Shown piece by piece: positions 10,845-23,191 of a stretch of DNA of 64,000 bases. The notes beneath the pieces are model-generated. The model was given only the letters and a program-made list of their open reading frames with translations, searched no databases and was not told the DNA's origin. The translations under genes were made by a program, and so were the position numbers. Source of the DNA: Lactuca virosa. Its lineage: Eukaryota > Streptophyta > Magnoliopsida > Asterales > Asteraceae. The stretch's first letter is position 1; each line of letters starts with the position of its first letter. The stretch is from the NCBI GenBank assembly GCA_928212115.1, contig CAKMRJ010005523.1, positions 248,099,902-248,163,901 on the forward strand, written 5' to 3'.

Positions 10845-12200
10845 CTATTTGGTCATAGGAGGGTAATTTGGATCTAAGGATGGATTCAGTTCATCATTGA
10901 CTTCCTCAAATTCAGATTGAACAGATTTAGCATCTGAGTCGTCATTCGCTTCATAATTCTCCCCCTCGAATGAGGCAAACTTGTTGACTTCAGGAATTGA
11001 ATCATCACCGGCGAATGGACTTTCTTGGATCAAACTGTGTGGGGATTTATCTCCAACAGAAGGAGACTCAGTAGAAATGGGTGATGCAAAACCCTCCCCC
11101 TGGAATTGAGTGTTAGACCCAGAATTCTCCCCTTGGAAATGTGTGCTCGCGTCTTGAGAGTCATTCGCAGTGGATGGATTTTGAGGCAAGTCTTTCGCAG
11201 CATCATCGATAATCTTCTTAAGTTCATCAACTTTATTATCCATTGCTTTCACTTCCGATGAGATAGCTTTCGCAGGTTCATCGAAGAGTAACATGAATTC
11301 TTCATAGAGGTTGGGCACAAGAATAATGGCTGGGCTTGGTTTAGGAAAGATTTCTTGGTCTTGACTTTTGGTGGACTGACGTTGCATTAAAAACCTGTCG
11401 TCAAACGTAACATAGTAGGTCTCTTCTATTTTCTTTGATCTTTTGTTGAGAACCCTGTACGCCTTTGATGTTAAAGAATATCCCAATAAGATGCCTTCGT
11501 CAGCGTTCACATCGAACTTGTTCCGTTGTTCTTGGAGTTGAAAAGGAAACATCTGAACCAAAAACATGGAAAACTTAACGTTAGGTTTGCGATTATTGAT
11601 GATTTCATAAGAAGTGATGGAGAATCTCTTATTTAGAATGGATCGATTTTGGGTAAAACAAGCAGCAACTATCGCATCAGCCCAGAAATAGAGTGGCAAA
11701 TATGAGAACGATAACATGGTTCGTGCAACTTCACACAAGGAACGGTTGTGTCTTTCAACTACGCTGTTCTGTTGTGGAGTGTAGGGAGCAGAGAAATTGT
11801 GTGTGACTCCCTTTCAGCAAGAAATTCTTAAAACACCTGGGTTGTTGAATCAAGCCCATTGTCACTGCGAACGTTGCTAACCAACTTTCGCAGTTGAACT
11901 TCAATCTGCTTGATAAAATCTTTGAGTTTTGGAGTTGCATTAGATTTCTGTCTAAGAAAGAACACCCAAGTGAAACGAGAAAAATCATCAACAATAACTA
12001 GCATATACTTACTACCACCAACGCTTTCAATAGCAGAAGGACCGCAAAGGTCGATGTGTAGCAGTTCCAAAGGTTCGATAACTTTCGTGTTCACAATAGT
12101 TGGATGACTTTTTCTACTTTGCTTTCCCATCTCACAAGCGGCACACAAATGATCCTTGTCAAATTTCAATAGAGGAAGTCCTCACACATGATCACCAAGA
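10845..12200 (-). pseudogene. integrase of element B
   Basis: Read right to left. 11828-12169 holds CAACEMGKQSRKSH (pre-integrase Cys pair), LLHIDLCGPSAIE with the first catalytic Asp, VIVDDFSRFTWVFF, and VRSDNGLD with the second Asp. A frameshift gives the segment with the catalytic Glu region (about 11735-11830), then 10845-11738 gives MLSFSYLPLYFWADAI, YEIINNRKPNVKF and an acidic Ser/Asn-rich tail. B retains the first Asp, whereas B' has Tyr there. At least two frame changes inactivate it. Confidence 0.8.
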
Positions 12201-12691
12201 ACGAGCTTATTGATGTCTTTGAAGTTTAAGTGCAAAAGACGCCTATGCCATAACAAGCTTTCATTTGAGTAAGCTTTTGTAAGCAGGCAAACGGCAGGCT
12301 TTCCTCGTATCGGTTTCAGATTCAGTGGAAACATTTCACCCTTTCATTCTGATTTGAGAAGAACGTTTTTGGTTTTCTTTTCAATAATTTCTGAACCTTC
12401 GTCATCAAAGGATACTTTCAATCCTGTTCCCACGACCAACTGCGAGACACTGGTTAGGTTGTGCTGCAAGCCTTCAACATAAGCCACCTTTCAAATAGAA
12501 AATTCTCCATTTGTTATCATGCCATAACCTTTTATTCTGCCAAACGAATTATTTTCGTATTTCACATTGCCGCCATCCTTGAGAGACCTGAACTCTCGCA
12601 ACTCCTCCTTCCTTCCTGTCATGTGACTAGAACAGCCACTGTCGATGTACCATTCAGTGTCATACTGTTCGTCACAAATAACCTGCAACAA
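12201..12691 (-). pseudogene. protease and pre-integrase region of element B
   Basis: Starts just after the TAA at 12692-12694 and the TTGCAG at 12683-12688. The reading frame gives DEQYDTEWYIDSGCSSHMTG with protease active site DSG, then GRIKGYGMITNGEFSI at 12491. After a shift come the HNLTSVSQLVV-like segment and the LLWHRRLLHLNFKDINKL pre-integrase helix. Protease would cleave the Gag-Pol polyprotein. Confidence 0.75.
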
Positions 12692-14190
12692 TTAAGCAGA
12701 TTTAGGAACCCAAAGTTTCTTGGGTCCTTGTGAGCCTTTCACACAACTAGGAAAAGTAATATCAAGATTAACCATATATGTTCGTTTTATGAGAGTGGTT
12801 TCATCTTTTCGTTTGATGGTGAAAACTTTGATTTTGTTATCCTTTAAGTTAGTTTATTTGGTATCAAAGGTTTGATTCTTGTTATGGATTTGACTTTTGA
12901 CGAGTTTCTTTTCAGCTTCTTTGGGATTCACATTAGTTTTCTTAGTTAGAGCTTTTGGTTCTGAAAACATCTTTCCCTTGCCTTTGATATTATTATTTGC
13001 TGACTTCATGGATTTAGAGAAACAAGGCTTTGGTTTTTGCAATTGCTGCTTTGTAAAGAAGGTTTGTGGAGTTCCTTTTTGCTGGGAGTCCATCTGACTA
13101 TGAGAGCAACAGTACACACACTGATTGGAGTTTACTTGCGAATGAGCTTTCGCTTTAGGACCCTTCCTTCTTTCGTGGCGAACATAATCCGAATTTTGGG
13201 ATTGCCAAAATTGCTTTCTTTCATTGAGATTTTTTTCTATATCTGTCATTTCTTTGTCGTTTTTGATCAGCAAGTTGCTTTGACGACTTATGGATGTTCA
13301 CCTTAGGATTCGCTTTTCTTATTCCATGTTCGCTTTTCTTCATGGAGTTGTATTCGCTTTTCTTCCCGGAGTTGGGTTCGCTACGAACTTCCTTGGTACC
13401 ACTAGGACTACCTTTTTCAAATGCTGAGGGATTATTTAAAGGTTCGGCCACATATCTTCCTCTGACTTTACAGGAAGTTCTTTCAGATAGACCAACAGTT
13501 TCGTCAACATTATCTATGGGAGCTGACCAGAAGAATTCATCACATCTGTCTTTGTTGTCTTCGTCGACAATGGTTTTCAGCTCGACGATTTGATTTTCTG
13601 TTACCCCATTGACTTTAAAAACTTGATTTGGCGTTACTTGAACCTTTGGGAAAACAGTTGCTTTTTCTTTCAAGATTTCAGGTTTGTTTTGAATAACTCT
13701 TGCGAATTCAACAAAATTTTCAGAAATAAGAGGTTTCGCAGGTTTAGATTCACTTTTAACAAACTCTGAACAGTCAACCTCATCCTCTACAGAAATTACA
13801 CTCATATCACCATCCTCATCAAATTCAGAAGTACTATCAACATTTATTTTGCTTTCTGAACTTAATTTGGCATTCAATGAGTTAAATTTATGCACAATAT
13901 CAGATTTGATCTGCTTTTTGTCATTCTCATCCAAAATTTGTTTTAACATGGTTTTTGTGGTCTTTGGACTTAATGCAATTTTCAATGCGTTCAAGACCGA
14001 CTTTGTATGCATCAGAAGTTTCTTCAGATGAAACGATAGATTCGCATTGGTAACAATCTGCGTCTATTTCGTCTTCCTTTAATCCGAGAAATGGCAAGAT
14101 CATTTTATGGATTTTCTTACCTATTTCACAATCAAGATGCAGTTGAGTGATATTAAAATAAAGCCTTTTTGCAATTAAACAAAAAATGTT
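12692..14190 (-). pseudogene. gag C-terminal Lys/Glu-rich region of element B
   Basis: Two long open pieces (13221-14012 and 12854-13273) of low-complexity, charged Gag sequence ending in the WVPKSA box and TAA at 12692-12694. It contains DEDGDMSVISVEDEVDC and FFWSAPIDNVDETVGLSE, both shared with B'. This extension between the zinc knuckle and protease is characteristic of this family; its role is unknown. Confidence 0.7.
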
Positions 14191-15872
14191 TCACTGTTTC
14201 AAAAGCATTAAATTGTCTCTTTGTAAATAAATAGACTCATCCCTAGACTTAGATAAATATGACTCAACCTTCTGGATCAACATACATCTCTCCTCACTTT
14301 TGGATGTTGCCCTGCTCAATTGATCGGTTAGGTTAGAGTTTGATAGACGAGTTTGCTTTAAACTATTGCTTATACTTGAAAAGGTGAATTTTAAATCATT
14401 GAATTCTGTTTCGTATCTGGATGTGGGAATATTAAGTGATTCAAGAATGGAATTTACCTTATTGATCAGCTGTTTGCATTCGTTGATTTGTTCTGGAACA
14501 GTCTTTGTCGCGAAACAGCTATCTTTGCTCCTTTCACTCTCACTTGCATTCTCCTGCATCTGCGATCCGCCTTCAGACACCATCAAACACCTTCCTGAGT
14601 ACTTGTTGTGTCGCAGTGAACGCCCTTCCATGTGTGGGCTTGCGTACCTCTTCATCTTCTGAGTCTATTGACCAGACTTCCACTTCTCCGAACTCTCCTT
14701 GAGCCATGTTTTTCTGTACAACAAAAGCAGGCATAGAATTATCATTAGATTTCGCCTTCTTAATCTCTTCTAGCTTTCGTTTGTGATAAGCCTCCTCATC
14801 CTCCTCTTCATTCTTCTCATTCTTCCTTCGCAACATGCACTCTTTAGCAAGATGGTTTTTACCATGACAATAATTGCAGTCATATCCGGAGTCTCCAACT
14901 AACTTTTTCTCCTTCTTCTCTTCCTCCTTTTGAGAACCACCTTTGTTTTCTTCTTTCACTTTCTCTGAGCTGTAGCTTCCCTTCCAGTTTCGATTTTTGT
15001 TTGAGGGAAACTTCTTCCTAGCAAATCGCTTAGGGTTGGACACCATCAATTCATAGTCTTCGTTTGAGAGCTCATACTCAGAATGATCTGAATCAGATGC
15101 GTCATCAGCAACAATCTTGCCTTTTGCAACTAAGTCTAGAGACCCCATCCCAGAAATCACCTTTGCTTCTTTCATTACCTCACTCTCTCGCACCTTCAAA
15201 ATTCCTACAAGCTTCGAAAGAGTATAGTTCTTGAACTGTTCGTGTTCTTTAACAGTTGACACCACCGCTTTCCACTCTGATCGAAGTCCGTTCATGAACG
15301 TGACCTTTTGCTCAATCAGTTCACGTCCAATCCCGTGCTTCATCATCTTGCTGAGAATATAATTGTATCGATTGAAAAGTAGCACTTAGAGTTTCTTCAG
15401 GCTTTTGGATGAATTCGCCAAACTCAGATAACAAGAGCGTTTGAGTTGAGTGTTCTAGATCTACGTCTGTAGAATAGAGTTCTCTCAACCTATCCCATAT
15501 ATCCTTCGCTGTATCATACAAACTTACAAGACGAAAAGTATCTGCTTGCAATGTGAATCTGATGATCCTCATTCCTTTAATGTCGCTCATGAGTTTGTAT
15601 TTTTCATCTTGAGGCATGTCCTTCACATCAAGAAGCAGCTGGTTGTATTCTCTCTGGGTTTTGAAGGTTCTTTTGGTCGCTGTGTGAACAAACGGACCTA
15701 GAGTGATTGCTTCCCAAATCAGATACCCATTGTCTTCTGAACCCAAAACATAATCTTCAAAATGCATCGCCCAAACTTCATATTCTTGAGGAAAGAGACT
15801 TGGAATCCTTGTGGTTGATCCGATGCTGCTTGAGATATTCAAGGAGTTAATATTTGAGTCTTCGTTCTGCAT
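14191..15872 (-). pseudogene. gag (capsid and zinc knuckle) of element B
   Basis: The ATG at 15870-15872 begins MQNEDSNINSLNISSS. A UBN2-type Gag domain follows (FPQEYEVWAMHFEDYVLG, YDTAKDIWDRLRELYST) to about 15321. A frameshift near 15370 leads to 14573-15385 with FNRYNYILSKMM and LVGILKVRESEV. That frame includes the CCHC knuckle CNYCHGKNHLAKEC, intact, at about 14838-14881. The end (14191-14655) is a coiled-coil-like stretch in another frame. Gag would build the virus-like particle. Confidence 0.8.
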
Positions 15873-16051
15873 GATGAATGATATTTTAATACCTGCAACT
15901 ATAAAAAAGACTGTAAACTCTTATTAGGTTAATATTGAGATCACAGAGTAACGTCAATAAATCAGTGACGGCTCTAAACAGATCCAATATTTGCGGAAAC
16001 CCTAATAATTTCTTCAAACAGAAGAGATGCGTATTAAGAACATAGTCTCCT
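15873..16051 (-). other. 5' leader of element B
   Basis: Short untranslated leader between the gag ATG and the primer site, about 180 nt. No structure noticed. Confidence 0.65.
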
Positions 16052-16063
16052 GCTCTGATACCA
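16052..16063 (-). promoter_or_regulatory. primer-binding site of element B
   Basis: The - strand reads TGGTATCAGAGC, complementary to initiator-Met tRNA, two bases after the LTR end CCTATCA. Confidence 0.85.
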
Positions 16064-16065
16064 AC

Positions 16066-16362
16066 TGATAGGAATAAATCCTTGATGATTGAATAGATTA
16101 AAATAGGTAAAGAACACGATGTGATTAAACTGGTGCTGAATGATTAACTCTTACACCTCAGAAGAACTCGATAAAGAATTACTTCTATAGAGGTGTTAAT
16201 TAGGGTTACAAAGATAATTATGAGACTTAACAAAAATACGTAGCATGCATGCACCTTATATACTATAACCCTAGCATTGAATACGAGTGGACAGGACCAA
16301 CTCGTTTATACAAAATGGACTGGTAAAAACAGGCCCAATGACGCAACACAATATCTTCAACA
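16066..16362 (-). repeat. 5' LTR of element B
   Basis: 297-bp LTR; on the - strand it starts TGTTGAAGATATTG and ends CCTATCA. A TATA box (TATATAAG, + strand 16255-16262) is in the sense orientation. The right boundary is supported because homology to the gag of B' starts at the next base. Confidence 0.75.
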
Positions 16363-18816
16363 CTCTTGATACTGCAAAAGGCATCTGTGATAGGCTCAAA
16401 GAATTATACTCGACTGACGCTGATCTGGAGCACCCGAAACAAACCTTACTGTTATCAGAGTTTGGAGCGTTTGTGCAAAAGCCCGAAGAAAGTTTAGATC
16501 ATTCCTTTAATCGCTACAATCATCTCCTCAGCGGGATGATGAAACATAAAATTGGACGTGAACGTATCGAGCAAAAAGTCACGTTCATGAATGGTTTTAG
16601 ATCTGAATGGAAGGCGGTCGTTTCCACTGTTAAAGCACATGAGCAGTTCAAGAACTACACACTGGCTAAGCTTGTTGGGATCCTAAGGTCACATGAAGAT
16701 GAAGTGACAAAGGAAGGTAAAGTGGTATCTGGGATGGGTTCGTTGACACTTGTAGCTAAGGGCAAGAAAGTTGCTGAAGATGATGATTCAGAGTTTGAGC
16801 TCTCCGATTGTGAACTTTCTAAAGAAGAGTTCACATTGATGGTGTCAAATCCAAAGAAGTTTGCAAAGAATAACTTCAATCGGAACAAAAACTGAAACTG
16901 GCAAGGAAGCTACAACTTTGAGAAGGTGAAAGAGGAAAATGTAAACACTTCTTAGAAAGAAGAAGAAAAGAAGGAAAAGAAGCTCATGGGTGATTCTGGA
17001 TATGATTGTAATTACAGCCATGGTAAAAATCACTTCGCCAAAGAGTGCATGCTATGAAGATTGAATGAGAAGAAGGAAGGAGAAGACAATGAGACATACT
17101 ATCTCGGAAAGCTCAAGGAGATAAAGAAGAAAAAGAATGCTGATAACTCAATGCCTGCTTTGTTTCTGCATGTAAATGAAGTTGATGATGAATTTGGCAG
17201 GGTGGAATTTTGGTCCACTGATTCTGAAGATGAGGAAGTTCGAAGGCCCACTCATGGGAGAAGTTTCGTTGCGAAAGAAGAGGATTCGCAGTATGGAGGA
17301 AGATGTTTCATGGTGACAAATGATGTGTCACAGATGCGAGGATATGGATCTGATAATGGTCATGGGGAGGATAGTTGTTTCGCTGCGAAACCGGTTTTGA
17401 GCAAATCAATGAATGCGAATAGATGATCAACAAGGTAAACTCTATTCTTGAATCTCTCAATGTACCTGTGTCCAGATACGAAACTGAACTAAATGACTTA
17501 AAATTCATAGTCTCTAGTATCAGTAATAGTTTGAAACAAACTTGCTTAAGAAATTCTAACTTAACCGATCAACTCAGCAGGGTTTCGTCGAAAGGTGAAG
17601 AGGGACACATTTGGATTGAAAAGTTGGAGTATGATATTTCTAAGTCTAGGGATGAAGTAATTTACTTGCAAAGAGACAATTTGATGCTTTTGAAACAATG
17701 TAATATCTTTTGTTTGATTGCAAAAATACTTTATTTTAATATTACTCAATTGCATCTTGATTGTGAGATAGGTCAGAAAATCCATAAGATGATATTGCCA
17801 TTCCTTGAATTAAAAGAGGATGAAATCGACGCAGACTGTTACAAATGTGAATCCATTGTTTCATCTGATGAAACTTCGGATGCTTACAGAATAGGTCTGG
17901 ATAATATTAAATCGTATATTAAGTCCAAAGACCACAAGAATATGCTGAAACAGCTTTTAGACGAGAATGACAGAAAGAAAATTAAATATGATACTGTGGA
18001 GAAGTTGGATTCAATGAGTACCAAGTTGAGCTCAGATAACAAACTTAATGATGAAAATACCTCTGAATTCGATGAGGACTGTGATATGAGCGAAATATAT
18101 GTAGATGATGAGGTTGACTGTCCAAAGTTTGTTAAAAACGAACTCAAAATGCGAAAGTTCTGATTTCTGAAAATTCAGTTGAATTTGCACGTCTTTCTGA
18201 AAAAAAATCTGAAGTTTTGAAAGAAAAAGCAGTTGTTTTTCAAAAGGTTCACACAGTACCAAATCAGGTTTTCATGACTAAAGGACTTGATAAAAATCAA
18301 ACCGCTGAATTAACGTCGTTAGTAAACGAAGATAATGCAGATGGTTGTGATGAGTTCTTCTGGTCAGCTCCTATCGACAATGCTGATGAAACATTAGGTC
18401 TTTCGGAAAATACCTATTGGAGAGTGAAAGGACGATATGTAGCTGAACCTTTGAACAAGGTGAACATGGACTACAAAAAGGGAAGTTCAAGTGGAACTAA
18501 AAATGTTCCCAGTGACACATCTTCTGTGCAAAACGAAACTCCTGTCAGGAAGCCAAAAGCGAAGGCTAATATTCACAAATCCTCAGAACAATTTGCAGTT
18601 CAGAAACGTCAAAGGAATACGAGATACAAAAAAATATCAAGGAAAGAAAACAAATCTAGCAATGCAAGAATCCTAACTTCGTTCGTAATGAAAAACCTTC
18701 CAATCGAAATACGAAAGTCTCTTCACGTGCGAACCCTAGGAGCTTTTCACAAAGCCAGTTTTGCAATCCTCAGGACTCTAAAACGAAAGTTTTTCATAAA
18801 TCTAATTTTTCGAATC
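16363..18816 (+). pseudogene. gag of element B', 5'-truncated
   Basis: Begins mid-domain with DTAKGICDRLKELYSTDAD and stays open to about 16893 (UBN2-type capsid). After a stop comes the zinc knuckle at about 17005-17050, read as CNYSHGKNHFAKEC: the second Cys is replaced by Ser, so it cannot be a normal CCHC knuckle. Charged, coiled-coil-like Gag continues at 17061-17426, 17423-18163 (helical, DEDCDMSEIYVDDEVDC) and 18217-18822 (FFWSAPIDNADETLGLSE). Several stops and frameshifts. Confidence 0.8.
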
Positions 18817-18818
18817 CT

Positions 18819-19172
18819 ATGAAACCTATGGAGAAAACAAAAACTCACAAAAATGCTTCACAATCTGCTAAAACTTCGAAAGGTAAAAAAAAGCTGGTTT
18901 CGGAGCTGAAAGTTCCTATCAAGGAATCCGAAACTAATTCAAAGAGTGCAGAGAAGCAATTTGTTAAGCATCAAATCCAACATAAGCAAAAGAAAATATC
19001 CTCAAAGGATACAAATCTCAAAGACAAAAGAGTAAATGTTTTTCAAATAACGAAGAAAAATAAATCAACCTTAATAAAAAGAACTTATTTGGTTGATCCT
19101 TCTGTCACTTTTCCTACTTCTGTAAAAACCTCACAAGGACCCAAACAAATTTGGGTTCCTAAATCTGCTTGA
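18819..19172 (+). pseudogene. end of gag in element B'
   Basis: Lys/Ser-rich 117-codon open piece ending QIWVPKSA and TGA at 19170-19172. The next frame (protease) is in phase with it and begins immediately, after TTGCAG at 19176-19181. Confidence 0.7.
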
Positions 19173-20513
19173 TTTTTGCAGGAAATTCGTGACGAGCAGT
19201 TCGATTCAGAATGGTATATAGACAGTGGCTGCTCGCGTCACATGACAGGTAGGAAGGAGGAACTACGAGAATATAGAGAACTGAAAGATGGTGGTAGGGT
19301 GAAGTTTGGTAAAAACTCCCTTGGAGAGATTAAAGGTTGTGGAATGACAACGAACGGGGAATTTTCAATTCGAAAAGTGGCATATGTAGAGGGACTGCAA
19401 CACAACTTAATCAGTGTTTCACAGCTGGTTGTTAGCACAGGGTTGAAAGTTTCGTTTGAAGATGAAGGATCTGAAATCCTTGAAAAGAAAACCAAGAATG
19501 TTCTCATAAGATCAAAACGAAAGGGAGAAATGTTTCCTCTCGACCTGAAACCCATTAAAGGGAAGCCGACTGTCTGTCTACTTGTGAAAGCTTCATCAGA
19601 CGACAGTTGGCTGTGGCATCGTAGACTTTCACACTTAAACTTCAAAGATATCAACAAGCTTGTTCTTGGTGACCACGTGCGGGGTCTACCTATCCTAAAG
19701 TATGATAAGGAACATCTTTGTGCAACTTGTGAAATGGGGAAGCAGAGCAGAAAGAGCCATCCAACCGTCATGAATACGAAAGTCAGCGAACCACTCGAAC
19801 TTTTGCATATCTATCTTTGTGGTCCTTCTGCGATTGAAAGCATAGGTGGTAATAAATATATATTAGTTATTGTAGATGAATTTTCAGGATTCACCTGGGT
19901 GTATTTTCTTAAGAAGAAGTATGAAGCCACTCCCAAACTCAAAGACTTTATAACGCAAATAGAGCTACAACTGCAAAAGCTAGTTCGCAACATTCACAAC
20001 GACAATGGGTTGGAATTCAAGAATCAAGTATTTGATGAATTTATGACTACGAAAGGAGTTTCACACAACTTTTCGACTCTTTATACTCCGCAACAGAATA
20101 GGGTTGTTGAAAGACGAAACCAATCCTTGTGTGCAGCTGTGAGAACCATGCTCTCATTTGCGAATCTGCCACTTTACTTCTGGGCGGATGCGATTGGAAC
20201 TGCATGCTTTACCCAAAACCGTTCAATCCTTAATAAACATTTTTCTATTACTCCTTATGAAATCATAAACAATATAAAACCTAACGTCAAGTTTTTTCAT
20301 GTGTTTGGTTCCAGGTGCTTCATTTTCAATTCAAAAGAGCAAAGGAACAAATTCGATGTGAAGGATAATGAAGGCATTTTCTTGGGATATTTGCTGACCT
20401 CGAAGGCATATAGGGTTCTCAACAAACGATCTAAAAAGATAGAAGAAACCTACTATTTCACTTTCGATGACAATTACTTAAAGAGGACTCAGACGAATAA
20501 TAGCCAATCATAG
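19173..20513 (+). pseudogene. protease-integrase of element B' (445 codons open)
   Basis: Uninterrupted frame: protease with SEWYIDSGCSRHMTG; pre-integrase SWLWHRRLSHLNFKDINKL and CATCEMGKQSRKSH; integrase core. The expected first catalytic Asp in LLHIDLCGP is Tyr here (codon TAT at 19812-19814). The second Asp (HNDNGLEF) and the Glu (RVVERRNQS) remain. The frame ends in the C-terminal YYFTFDDNYL region with a TAG at 20511-20513. Even expressed, this integrase should be catalytically dead. Confidence 0.85.
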
Positions 20514-21583
20514 GAGATTTTTCCCAAACCAAACTCTCCACTCTTTATGACGAGTTCATGATTCTATTTGATGAGCCAGAGAAGGCTATCTCGTCTGAAT
20601 CTAAGGCAGTTGACAACAAAGTTGATGAAATGAAGAAAATTATTGAAGATGCAGAAGCAAAAGGAAGAGGTGCACAAGGCAAAAAAGACCGCAGCAGAAG
20701 AAGCATACGATTGCATCAAAAGCAAAAACATTGCAAAAGAAAAGAGAAAAGGTAGCAAGGAACAACAAGCTGCAGCATGCAAGAGCAAGCTACGAGACAA
20801 ACAAAAAAAGCAAAAGAGATGTCTCAAGACCCACCAAGTACGATTGATCCTCATGCTACGAACACAACTGTCCACGGGGAGAGTTTGTCTTCAAACAAAA
20901 CAACTAATGCATCGGTTCAAGGGGAGGGTTCTACTCCACAAGTTCAGAACAACACTCCATTCGAGGGGGAGAATTCGATTCCTGAAATAGAGGAAGTTTC
21001 TTCATTCGAGGGGGAGAATAATAATACGAATGAAGATTCGGATATACATGAAGATTCGGATGCACAGTCAGAGTTTGAGGAAGTAAATGCTGAATTAGAT
21101 CCAATATATGATCCTAATTATCCTCCTTTGCTCAAATGGACTAGGGGTCATCCAAAAACGCAAGTAATAGGCGAATCATCCTCAGGAGTTCTTACGAGAG
21201 CACAACAAAAAGCGAAGCAAACTGCTTTATTCTCAAAAGTGGAATATTGCATGTTTAACTCGTTTATCTCCAAAGTTGAACCCAAAAATGTTCAAGTTGC
21301 TCTAGATCATTCAGATTGGGTGCAAGCTATGCAGGAGGAGCTCAATGAGTTTGAACGAAACAAAGTCTGGAGATTGATTCCAACTCCAAAGGATGCATCT
21401 GTTGTTGGTCTTAAATGGGTGTTTCGCAACAAGTTGGATAAAGAAGGAAAATTCATACGAAATAAGGCACGACTGGTTGTCAAGGGATATTGTCAGGAAA
21501 AAGGGATCGACTACGAAGAAACCTTCGCACCGGTTGCAAGGTTAGAATCTGTTCACATCTTCTTAGCTTATGCAGCACACAAG
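20514..21583 (+). pseudogene. linker and RT N-terminus of element B'
   Basis: An Asp/Glu/Ser-rich linker (20558-21110, broken) runs into RT, open from 20777 to 21586: WVQAMQEELNEFERNKVW, LKWVFRNKLDKEGKF, KARLVVKGYCQEKGIDY and FLAYAAHK. The coding sequence is cut at 21583 by element C and resumes at 29450 or 29455. Confidence 0.85.
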
Positions 21584-22357
21584 TGATGGGTTTTGAGCAT
21601 TCTAACACTTCCTAAGTGTACATGCAACCCTAATAACCTTGGATCTATGTTTGTCTAATAATCATGGAAAGTTGAATTCCAAGGTTATATTCCTATCTAG
21701 CATACATGGGGAACATTTTTAACTTGAATGAAAGATAGAATAACTTACCTTGTTGTTGATTATGATCCTTGAAACCTTGTGAGCCTAGCACCCCAAGTGT
21801 GATGCCTCAAATGCTTCACACAACACCAAATGCAAAGGAGTAAACTTTGAGAGAATCTTACACTTGCAAAATCGGCTCTAGCCCTCTTGTTTCTTAGTGT
21901 AGCCAATTTTGGTGGAGAATGGGTTTCTTATATAGTGTTGACACATATAGGGTTACACCATGTAAACCCTAATGTGTCATGACTCTTCATTTCCATGACC
22001 CATGGGTTTGTAACTCCGATGGAGCATCCATGGAGCATCCTATGGGTGGAACCCAACTTGATAATCCATGGAGCCTCTTAGCCCACTATATAAGATATGG
22101 AAGATTTACATAATCTACCCATATATTTAATTAGTTATCTTTTGATCACTTAATTAATTCTAAATTAATTCTTGATCAAACTAATTAAATAATATTATTA
22201 ATATATTAGAACTTATAATATATTAATAAACCATAAGTGTTATTTCTCTCATTTTAGTTTATCCAATTGCATGGTGCCATGCAACCCAAATGGACCATGC
22301 CGGGTCGGGTCAAGTACATACCAGAAATAGTTATGGACTTAGACACCTTATCCAACA
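21584..22357 (-). repeat. 3' LTR of element C
   Basis: 774 bp; + strand reads TGATGGGTTTTGAGC to CCTTATCCAACA. A TATA box (CTATATAAG on the - strand) lies at 21927-21935. Confidence 0.95.
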
Positions 22358-22369
22358 GTCTCCCACTTG
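22358..22369 (-). promoter_or_regulatory. polypurine tract of element C
   Basis: The - strand reads CAAGTGGGAGAC directly before the LTR. Element C' has CAAGTGGGAGTC at the same place. Confidence 0.8.
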
Positions 22370-23191
22370 GATAAGTCTAATAACTATAACTGCAATACTT
22401 CAGGAACCGATCGGCAATCGTAGCTCTTTCAAGGTCTCTCGGAACTGAGAAGATGATGATACGCCATTTAAGATAAGTGATCATATAATCCTCTGTTCTA
22501 GATATCAGCCGGACAAATACATGGAACAATGTCTTACTTTTGTCCAGCAGTTTGTTTCCCGATTTCCGATTTGTTTGACAAAGAACTTAATTGAACACAT
22601 CAACTTAGTTCTGACCGGGCCCGGTACATAGGTCAAAACAAAATCATCGAGGGGCCCAGATATCAGCTTCTAATCCAAGAAGGAACAGATAAACTTCGAC
22701 TCATATGTTTGTTCTACCACTCATTGAATTATACACAAAAGCACGTTTTATAACATCGAGTTACCAATGCGTTAACGTACAATCAATGCATAACCAACTC
22801 ATAAGTAACAAATCATATCTCTAGGTTTGAAGACTTATATGATATTACCGTCTCACGATCACTCGAGATAAATTCCATGAAGTGATTCCAGTGAGCGTGG
22901 GTTGAGTCCAATGCTCAGAACTTATGAGCACTCATGAGTGTTGTAGCCATGTCCAACAACTTAGACCTCTGCAACCAATCATGACAGTCTTGATTCATAC
23001 CTACTTCCGACATATGACCGACTGTGGAGGTTCGAATAATATGATATACCAAACATAATTATTCTGGAAGTCAAAACATGCAAAAGAAATATAGTAAACG
23101 ATCGACAAGAGATAGCAACACTTTACTCATAAATAAAACACCTTTTATTCATCATCTAATGTCAATTACACTTTACAAATTTCAAGGTTAT
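22370..23191 (-). other. 3' noncoding region of element C
   Basis: About 820 bp between the RNase H stop and the polypurine tract, conserved with 56600-57418 of C'. No ORF of note. Confidence 0.7.

Larger units (their letters stand above)
7587..16362 (-). mobile_element. Copia element B (SIRE lineage), - strand, 3' LTR missing
   Basis: Reads right to left: 5' LTR 16066-16362, primer site 16052-16063, gag 15872 to about 12690, protease, integrase, RT, RNase H ending at 9154, then about 1.6 kb of 3' noncoding DNA. No 3' LTR or polypurine tract is found; the sequence runs into the element A leader. The same family as B' (16363-36483), with very similar protein throughout. Numerous frameshifts and stops make it non-autonomous. 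Confidence 0.85.

Noticed and set aside
20558..20875. Lys/Gln-rich ORFs as a separate gene
   Set aside because: They fall in the integrase-RT linker of B' and are frame fragments of it.
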